From contig DJXA01000119.1 of assembly GCA_002449555.1 (NCBI GenBank), positions 1 through 12,153 of the forward strand: 12,153 bases of DNA, given 5' to 3'. Below, piece by piece: positions 7,075 to 12,153 of this stretch (positions are counted from its first letter, which is position 1; every line of letters begins with the position of its first letter). The notes below the pieces were generated by a model, which saw only the letters and a list, made by a program, of their open reading frames with translations, had not been told where the DNA came from and ran no database searches. This DNA is from Atopobiaceae bacterium UBA7016 (GTDB lineage Bacteria > Actinomycetota > Coriobacteriia > Coriobacteriales > Atopobiaceae). The position numbers and the translations under genes are program-made.

Positions 7075-9171
7075 ATGGCTGAGACCAAAGACTTCCTGCT
7101 TGAGATTGGCTGCGAGGAGATGCCCTCCGCGCCGCTCATGAAGGCCCAGGAGCAGCTGGGCAAGATCGTGGCCAAGGGTCTCGACGACGCGGGCCTGGCC
7201 CACGGCGCCGTGCGCACTCTTTCCACACCGCGCCGTCTGGCCGTCATCGTTGACGGCTGCGCCACGGCTACCGAAGAGATCCACGAGGTCATCCGTGGAC
7301 CGAAGACCTCCATCGCCTTTGACGCCGACGGCAACGCAACGCGTGCCGCCGAGGGCTTTGCCCGCAAGAACGGCACCACGGCCGACGCGCTCGTGCGTCG
7401 CGTGGAGGCCGACGGCAACGAGTACGTCTTTGCCGAGCGCACGCAGGCGTCCGTGAGCGCCATCACGCTGCTCTCCTCGCTCTGCGAGCAGACCATCGCC
7501 AACATCCAGTGGCCCAACTACCGCAGCCAGAGGTGGGGGAGCGAGCACCAGACCTTCGTGCGCCCCATCCGTTGGATCTGTGCGCTGCTGGGTTCTGAGG
7601 TCATCCCCGTGTCCTACGCCGACGTGAAGAGCGGCAACACCACCCGCGGCCACCGTGTGCTGGGCGCTGGCGAGCACGTCGTGAGCGAGCCGGCTGCCTA
7701 CGAGGCCGTCCTCGAGGCCGCATACGTGCTGGGCGAGAAGCGTCGCGCCGAGGCCATCCGTGCCGACATTGCGAAGCTCGAGGCCGAGCGCGGTGGCGCC
7801 CGCGTCGACACGCCGAAGGGCGTTTTCGATGAGGTCGTCAACCTGTGCGAATGGCCAACGGTCGTCGTGGGCACCTTCGACGAGGAGTTCCTCGCCGTGC
7901 CCCACGAGATCATCGTTGAGGCCATGCTGAAGCACCAGCGTTACTTCCCGATCTATGCGGCCGATGGCTCGCTGACGCGCGAGTTCGTCATCGTCTCCAA
8001 CGCCGACCCTGCGGTGAACGACACCGTTCGCTCCGGCAACGAGCGCGTCGTGCGCCCGCGCCTGGACGACGCCAAGTTCTTCTATGACGAGGACCTCAAG
8101 GTGGGCCTGGACGCCTTCCGCGAGCGCCTGTCGCAGGTCGTCTTCCAGAAGAAGCTTGGCACGGTGCTGCAGAAGTCCGAGCGCATGGAGGAGCTTGCCG
8201 CCGAGGTTGCCCGCGAGGCCACGGGTGACGACACCGTCGCAGCCGAGGCTGCCCGCGCGGCGCATCTGGCCAAGGCCGACCTCGTCTCCCAGGCCGTCGT
8301 CGAGTTCACGAGCCAGCAGGGCGTCATGGGCGGCTACTACGCCAAGGCCCAGGGCGAGACCGACGTCGTGGCCGACGCCATCTCCCAGCACTACCGTCCG
8401 CGCTTCGCCGGCGACGTGCTGCCCGAGTCCGTGGTGGGCAAGGCTGTAGCCATCGCCGACAAGCTCGACACCATCTGCGGCATGTTTGCCATCAACGAGC
8501 CGCCGACCGGCTCTGCCGACCCCTTCGCGGTTCGCCGCTCGGCCATTGGCGTCATCGCGATGCTGCGCACCATGCCCACGGTGCGTCTGCGCACCCTCAT
8601 CGGCAAGGCACTTGACGCGCTGTCCGCGCAGGGCATCGCGTTTGAACATGACGAGGTCGCGGACAAGGTCGCCCAGTTCTTCGCTGGCCGCCTGGTCGCC
8701 ATCGCCCGTGACGAGGCCGTAGCTCCCGACACTATCGAAGCGGTCTCTGCCGTGCACGTCATCGACCCGGTCGAGTTCCTTTCGCGTGCCCACGCGCTTG
8801 AGGACGCGCGCGATAGCGCACCCGAGCTCTTCGACGACCTCGCCACCGCCTATGCCCGTGCGGCACATCTGGCCGACAAGACGCTGGGCACCGAAGTTGA
8901 CGAAGCGCTCCTCGGCGAGGCCGAGCTCGCACTGCTCCACGCGTGCGAAACCGGTGCCAAGAATGTGGAGATTGCGTTGACGTCGGGTGACTATGCCGGC
9001 GCCACGGCAGCTCTCGCCGATTTGCGCGAACCAATCGACCGGTTCTTTGATGACGTTCTCGTGATGGATGAGGACACTAGCGTAAGGGAGAATCGACTCC
9101 GGCTTCTCAACCGTTTCGCCGCCGTATTTGGTGGTGTCGCCGATATCGGAGCACTCTCGCGCAAAAAGTAG
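7075..9171 (+). CDS. glyS: Glycyl-tRNA synthetase beta subunit
   Basis: Beta subunit of 698 residues, normal length; recognises and binds tRNA-Gly and is needed with GlyQ for charging. The N-terminus has the family motif FLLEIGCEEMPSAPL. Further signatures are GPKTSIAFDADGNATRAAEGFARKNG (about 79-104), RPIRWICALLG, TTRGHRVLG, MLKHQRYFPIYAADG, and VFQKKLGTVLQKSERM followed by AHLAKADLVSQAVVEFTSQQGVMGGYYA (HD-like domain region). A DALR-type anticodon-binding domain with VMDEDTSVRENRLRLLNRF is near the C-terminus. The ATG start follows glyQ by two bases, and GGAGGTGG within the end of glyQ is its ribosome site. The last 40 or so codons include several rare codons not used in the rest of the gene. 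A 44-base gap with no obvious terminator leads to the next gene. Confidence 0.97.
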   Translation: MAETKDFLLEIGCEEMPSAPLMKAQEQLGKIVAKGLDDAGLAHGAVRTLSTPRRLAVIVDGCATATEEIHEVIRGPKTSIAFDADGNATRAAEGFARKNGTTADALVRRVEADGNEYVFAERTQASVSAITLLSSLCEQTIANIQWPNYRSQRWGSEHQTFVRPIRWICALLGSEVIPVSYADVKSGNTTRGHRVLGAGEHVVSEPAAYEAVLEAAYVLGEKRRAEAIRADIAKLEAERGGARVDTPKGVFDEVVNLCEWPTVVVGTFDEEFLAVPHEIIVEAMLKHQRYFPIYAADGSLTREFVIVSNADPAVNDTVRSGNERVVRPRLDDAKFFYDEDLKVGLDAFRERLSQVVFQKKLGTVLQKSERMEELAAEVAREATGDDTVAAEAARAAHLAKADLVSQAVVEFTSQQGVMGGYYAKAQGETDVVADAISQHYRPRFAGDVLPESVVGKAVAIADKLDTICGMFAINEPPTGSADPFAVRRSAIGVIAMLRTMPTVRLRTLIGKALDALSAQGIAFEHDEVADKVAQFFAGRLVAIARDEAVAPDTIEAVSAVHVIDPVEFLSRAHALEDARDSAPELFDDLATAYARAAHLADKTLGTEVDEALLGEAELALLHACETGAKNVEIALTSGDYAGATAALADLREPIDRFFDDVLVMDEDTSVRENRLRLLNRFAAVFGGVADIGALSRKK

Positions 9172-9215
9172 GGGTATGGTGTTGTAGTCAGCCCCCGGAC
9201 TTTGGAGGAAATAAC

Positions 9216-9614
9216 ATGGCTGAGCCCAACGTGGAAGAGATCTTCATCGAGGAGACCCCGATTGTGTTCGTTATTTCGGACGCACGCGGCAAGACCGCCG
9301 CTGGCGTGGTCGAGGCTGCTGCCGCCCAGTTCGAGGAGGGCGTTATCAGCATCAAGCAGCTCGGTAACGTGCACTCTATCGACACGGTGAGGGAGTACCT
9401 GGACAAGCATCAGAAGGAGAAGGCTGACGTCGCGGTGTTCCACACCATCGTCGACCAGAACCTGCGTCGCGAGATTCGCCGTGAGCTCGATGCTCGTGGC
9501 ATCCCTTCGATCGACCTGCTTGGTCCGTCCATCACCATCATTTCGACCCTCACCGGTGAGGAGCCTGTGTATGAGACGGGCCGTCGCACCAAGGTGCAAA
9601 TCGAAGAGGCATAG
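9216..9614 (+). CDS. Stand-alone N-terminal domain of a PPSR (DUF299) PPDK regulatory protein
   Basis: A protein of 132 residues homologous to the first half of the pyruvate phosphate dikinase regulatory kinase/pyrophosphorylase. VFVISDARGKTAAGVVEAAAAQF (about 17-39) matches the family's opening (V)VSDSxGETAxxVVxAAxxQF, and AVFHTIVDQNLRREIRRELDARGIPSIDLLGP (73-104) matches its second conserved block. Full family members are about 270 residues and carry, C-terminal to this, a P-loop (GVSRTSKTP) and the catalytic residues. Here the protein stops near the point where the family has GxxxxLDxxYFxRIEA. The 126 bases to ppdK cannot encode the missing 140-150 residues, and no P-loop is readable there in any frame, so this is not a simple frameshift. 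A strong ribosome site (GGAGGA, six bases before ATG) and normal codon use suggest expression. Its place between glyS and ppdK is typical for PPSR. It may be a PPDK-binding or other regulatory protein, or a decayed gene. Confidence 0.85.
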   Translation: MAEPNVEEIFIEETPIVFVISDARGKTAAGVVEAAAAQFEEGVISIKQLGNVHSIDTVREYLDKHQKEKADVAVFHTIVDQNLRREIRRELDARGIPSIDLLGPSITIISTLTGEEPVYETGRRTKVQIEEA

Positions 9615-9626
9615 GGCACGTTGGTC

Positions 9627-9635
9627 TGCTACTAT
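9627..9635 (+). promoter_or_regulatory. Candidate extended -10 promoter for ppdK
   Basis: TGCTACTAT has the extended -10 form TGn followed by TACTAT (4 of 6 to TATAAT). Start of transcription would be near 9642, giving a leader of about 100 bases containing two hairpins. No good -35 is visible. It suggests ppdK can be expressed apart from the upstream genes, which would suit a highly expressed metabolic gene. Confidence 0.35.
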
Positions 9636-9650
9636 AACTTAAGGTAATAA

Positions 9651-9684
9651 GAGCGCCTGCTGCGGGTGACCGCTGCAGGTGCTC
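9651..9684 (+). promoter_or_regulatory. Long GNRA-capped hairpin in the ppdK leader
   Basis: GAGCGCCTGC (9651-9660) pairs with GCAGGTGCTC (9675-9684) over 10 bp with one G-U. After a T-T mismatch the stem continues as GCGG/CCGC and is closed by GTGA, a GNRA tetraloop. The following bases (TGTTGGAGTAAGG) are not a T-run, so it does not look like an intrinsic terminator for the upstream gene. It more likely is a structured mRNA leader, a stabilising 5' hairpin or a protein-binding element. Confidence 0.55.
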
Positions 9685-9696
9685 TGTTGGAGTAAG

Positions 9697-9716
9697 GACG
9701 AGGTAAGGGCCTCGTC
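9697..9716 (+). promoter_or_regulatory. Second hairpin in the ppdK leader with SD-like loop
   Basis: GACGAGG (9697-9703) pairs perfectly with CCTCGTC (9710-9716) and displays the loop TAAGGG, which resembles a Shine-Dalgarno core. GTAAGG occurs twice, at 9692 and 9703. The hairpin ends 13 bases before the actual ppdK ribosome site GGAG (9730-9733). It may work with the first hairpin in controlling translation; there is no direct evidence for this. Confidence 0.45.
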
Positions 9717-9740
9717 AAAGTACAGAAACGGAGTGTGATT

Positions 9741-12153
9741 ATGGCTGAAAAGCACGTGTATCGCTTCGGATTCGACGCCGACGGCAACAACGTGAGTGAG
9801 GTTGCCGGCGCAACCGTCGACGAAGCCAAGTGGATCACGGGCGGCAAGGGTGCCAACCTTGCTGAGATGGCAGCCCTGGGTCTCCCGGTTCCTTCGGGAT
9901 TCACCATCACCTGCCAGACCTGCGTTGCCTATTCCAACGCTGGCAACGTCTGGCCTGAGGGCGTTCTCGACGAGATCGACGAGTACCGCAAGGACCTCGA
10001 GAACCGTATGGGCAAGAAGCTCGGCGACGCTGAGGATCCCCTGCTGGTCTCCGTCCGTTCCGGCGCTCCCTTCTCCATGCCCGGCATGATGGACACCGTC
10101 CTTAACCTCGGCCTCAACGACGATTCCGTCCAGGGCCTCATCAAGCAGACGGACAACCCCCGCTTTGCTTACGACTCTTACCGTCGTTTCGTCCAGATGT
10201 TCTCGAGCGTCGTTATGGGCGTCTCCGGCCAGCTGTTCGAGGATGCCATCTCCGCCAAGAAGGCCGAGAAGGGCGTCAAGCTCGACACCGAGCTCGATGC
10301 TGACGACCTCAAGGACCTCGTCGAGACCTTCAAGCAGATCTTCTCTGACAACGTTGACGTTGCCAAGTACCCCGAGGTCGACGTTGACGGCAAGGCCGTC
10401 TTCCCGCACGACCCCATCCTGCAGCTCCGTCTTGCCGAGCAGGCTGTGTTTGGTTCTTGGAACACCGAGCGCGCCATCCTGTACCGCAAGCAGAACAAGA
10501 TCGACGACAACCTGGGCACCGCCGTCAACGTCCAGGTGATGGCCTTCGGCAACAAGGGCAACACCTCCGCCACCGGCGTTGCGTTCACCCGCAACCCGGC
10601 TGACGGCACCAACGAGCGCTACGGTGACTTCCTGGTCAACGCCCAGGGCGAGGACGTCGTGGCCGGCATCCGTAACACCGAGCCCATCGCTGACCTGCCG
10701 CACGTGCCGGGTCTCGAGAAGGCCGGCGAGGAGCTGTTCCACGTCTTCGAGATCCTCGAGGACCACTATGCGGACATGATGGACCTTGAGTTCACCATCG
10801 AGCAGGGCAAGCTCTACATGCTGCAGACCCGCGTTGGCAAGCGTACCGCTCTGTCCGCGCTGAAGGTCGCCATCCAGATGTACGAGGAGGGCCGCATCAC
10901 CAAGGAGCAGGCCGTCATGCGCGTTGCTCCCGAGCAGCTCGACCAGCTCCTGCACCCGCAGTTTGACGCTGCCGACATCAAGGGCCGCGAGATCCTGGCC
11001 AAGGGCCTGAACGCCTCTCCTGGCGCAGCCGTGGGCGGCGTCGTGTTCTCCTCCGAGGACGCCGTTGCCTTCGCTGCCGAGGGCAAGCCCTGTATCCTGG
11101 TGCGCTGGGAGACCACGCCCGATGACCTGCCTGGCATGGACGCCGCTGACGGCATCCTGACCTCGCACGGTGGCAAGACCTCCCACGCGGCCGTTATCGC
11201 CCGTGGAATGGGCGAGCCCTGCGTGTGCGGCGTCGAAGCCCTGCAGATTAACGCTGCCGCCAAGACCTGCTCCATCGCCGGCACCGACATCGTCCTGCAC
11301 GAGGGCGACGTCATCTCCATCGACGGTACCACTGGTAACGTCTACCTGGGCGAGGCCAAGCTCATCCGTCCTGAGCTCGGTGGCGACCTCCAGACCATCC
11401 TCGACTGGGCCGACGAGGTCCGCTTCAACGAGGAGCGCGGCCGCGTCATGGGCGTGCGTGCCAACGCCGACAACCCCGACGACGCCAAGCTCTCCCGCGA
11501 GAACGGTGCTGTGGGCATCGGCCTCTGCCGTACCGAGCACATGTTCCTGGGCGAGCGCAAGTACCTCATCCAGAACTTCATCCTTGCCGACGACCTCGCC
11601 GTCAAGGCTGACGCTCTCGCCAAGCTCGGCGAGGCCCAGAAGGGTGACTTCCTTGGCATGTTCAAGGCCATGGAGGGCCTGCCCGTGATCGTGCGTCTGC
11701 TCGATCCCCCGCTGCACGAGTTCCTGGACGCTCCGCGTGAGCTCGAGGTTGAGATCGCCAAGCTCGAGGCCGCCAGCAAGGCGCTTGAGGCCGCTGCTTC
11801 CGTCGACGACAGCCTGTCCGAGATGAACGAGGAGCTCGAGAAGGCCATCGCTACCAAGCAGGCCCTGCTCAAGCAGCTCGACTCCTTCCAGGAGGCCAAC
11901 CCCATGCTCGGCACCCGTGGCTGCCGTCTGGGCTTCCTGTATCCCGAGCTCAACCACATGCAGTTCAAGGCCATCGCGTCTGCCGCTGCTGAGCTCATCA
12001 AGGAGGGCGTTGACGCCAAGCCCGAGATCATGATCCCGCTCGTGGCCTTCTCCGAGGAGCTCAAGCACCTCCGCGCCATGTGCGAGGCCGACATCGCCGA
12101 GGTTGAGGCCGAGTACGGCGTCAAGCTCGAGATCCCCATCGGCACCATGATCG
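9741..12153 (+). CDS. ppdK: Pyruvate, phosphate dikinase (3' end outside window)
   Basis: Interconverts ATP + pyruvate + phosphate and AMP + phosphoenolpyruvate + pyrophosphate. The first 804 codons are present. The N-terminal ATP-binding domain begins with GGKGANLAEMAALGLPVPSGF (34-54), then VSVRSGAPFSMPGMMDTVLNLGLND, TAVNVQ, GVAFTRNP and LQTRVGKRTA (from about 361). The swivelling phosphohistidine domain has GGKTSHAAVIARGMG with catalytic His about 482 and the regulatory-type Thr about 480. The C-terminal PEP/pyruvate domain has GLCRTEHMF (594-602), VRLLDPPLHEF and GTRGCRLG. The segment between the last two (about 662-719) is longer than in the Clostridium enzyme and looks coiled-coil. The window ends in GTMI, one base into the codon where the family has an active-site Glu, so about 130 residues, with the GTNDLTQ motif and catalytic Cys, lie beyond. 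ATG with GGAG seven bases upstream. Probably highly expressed, judging by its uniform codon choice. Confidence 0.97.
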   Translation, partial: MAEKHVYRFGFDADGNNVSEVAGATVDEAKWITGGKGANLAEMAALGLPVPSGFTITCQTCVAYSNAGNVWPEGVLDEIDEYRKDLENRMGKKLGDAEDPLLVSVRSGAPFSMPGMMDTVLNLGLNDDSVQGLIKQTDNPRFAYDSYRRFVQMFSSVVMGVSGQLFEDAISAKKAEKGVKLDTELDADDLKDLVETFKQIFSDNVDVAKYPEVDVDGKAVFPHDPILQLRLAEQAVFGSWNTERAILYRKQNKIDDNLGTAVNVQVMAFGNKGNTSATGVAFTRNPADGTNERYGDFLVNAQGEDVVAGIRNTEPIADLPHVPGLEKAGEELFHVFEILEDHYADMMDLEFTIEQGKLYMLQTRVGKRTALSALKVAIQMYEEGRITKEQAVMRVAPEQLDQLLHPQFDAADIKGREILAKGLNASPGAAVGGVVFSSEDAVAFAAEGKPCILVRWETTPDDLPGMDAADGILTSHGGKTSHAAVIARGMGEPCVCGVEALQINAAAKTCSIAGTDIVLHEGDVISIDGTTGNVYLGEAKLIRPELGGDLQTILDWADEVRFNEERGRVMGVRANADNPDDAKLSRENGAVGIGLCRTEHMFLGERKYLIQNFILADDLAVKADALAKLGEAQKGDFLGMFKAMEGLPVIVRLLDPPLHEFLDAPRELEVEIAKLEAASKALEAAASVDDSLSEMNEELEKAIATKQALLKQLDSFQEANPMLGTRGCRLGFLYPELNHMQFKAIASAAAELIKEGVDAKPEIMIPLVAFSEELKHLRAMCEADIAEVEAEYGVKLEIPIGTMI

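Noticed and set aside
7069..8940. A 623-codon open frame on the minus strand across glyS
   Set aside because: Same antisense shadow effect; composition is unlike a real protein and the glyS motifs on the plus strand are clear.
9651..9684. Intrinsic terminator after the short PPSR-like gene
   Set aside because: The stem is strong, but the bases after it are TGTTGGAGTAAGG with no T-run. Leader structure is the better reading.
9666..9695. Possible 9-codon leader peptide (GTG to TAA) before ppdK
   Set aside because: It starts inside the tetraloop of the hairpin, has no ribosome site, and shows no run of regulatory codons.
9639..12068. An 809-codon open frame on the minus strand across ppdK
   Set aside because: It mirrors a GC-rich gene with strongly biased codons, which keeps the antisense frame open. 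Its product is low-complexity (Val, Leu, Gly, Asp, His) with no recognisable family, and the plus-strand PPDK is unmistakable.

Overview
This is a high-GC bacterial window, dense with genes and with little intergenic space. It most resembles Coriobacteriia, the Collinsella / Olsenella / Atopobium branch of Actinomycetota. The clues are the GC-rich codon use, an actinobacterial-style rpsP-khpA-rimM-trmD block, a two-subunit (alpha/beta) glycyl-tRNA synthetase where most Actinomycetia have a single-chain enzyme, and a pyruvate phosphate dikinase of anaerobe type. The placement is an inference from gene content; no rRNA is present to confirm it.

Layout. Bases 26-3375 lie on the minus strand. An OmpR-family response regulator overlaps its sensor histidine kinase. 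The pair ends at an intrinsic terminator and is followed by dinB (DNA polymerase IV), which appears to have its own promoter abutting the start codon. Bases 3376-3617 are a divergent control region. It drives the two-component operon leftward and, from a good sigma70-type promoter, a translation and secretion operon rightward: rpsP, khpA, rimM, trmD and lepB. glyQ and glyS follow in the same direction with only a 39-base gap. Next comes a short gene encoding only the N-terminal domain of the PPDK regulatory kinase/phosphorylase family (PPSR, DUF299). The window ends inside ppdK, which is preceded by a 126-base gap holding a candidate promoter and two strong hairpins.

How the genes work together. 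The central block serves ribosome assembly (S16, RimM), RNA binding (KhpA), tRNA modification (TrmD), tRNA-Gly charging (GlyQS) and signal-peptide cleavage (LepB). The right end is central carbon metabolism: PPDK interconverts pyruvate and phosphoenolpyruvate, and PPSR normally controls it by reversible threonine phosphorylation. The left end is environmental sensing plus translesion synthesis.

Most of the window is ordinary housekeeping DNA, and I do not see a complete novel system. The best leads are the PPSR homologue that lacks its whole P-loop catalytic half beside a PPDK that keeps the target Thr-Ser-His motif, the structured ppdK leader, the palindrome inside the rpsP promoter spacer, and the absence of rplS between trmD and lepB.
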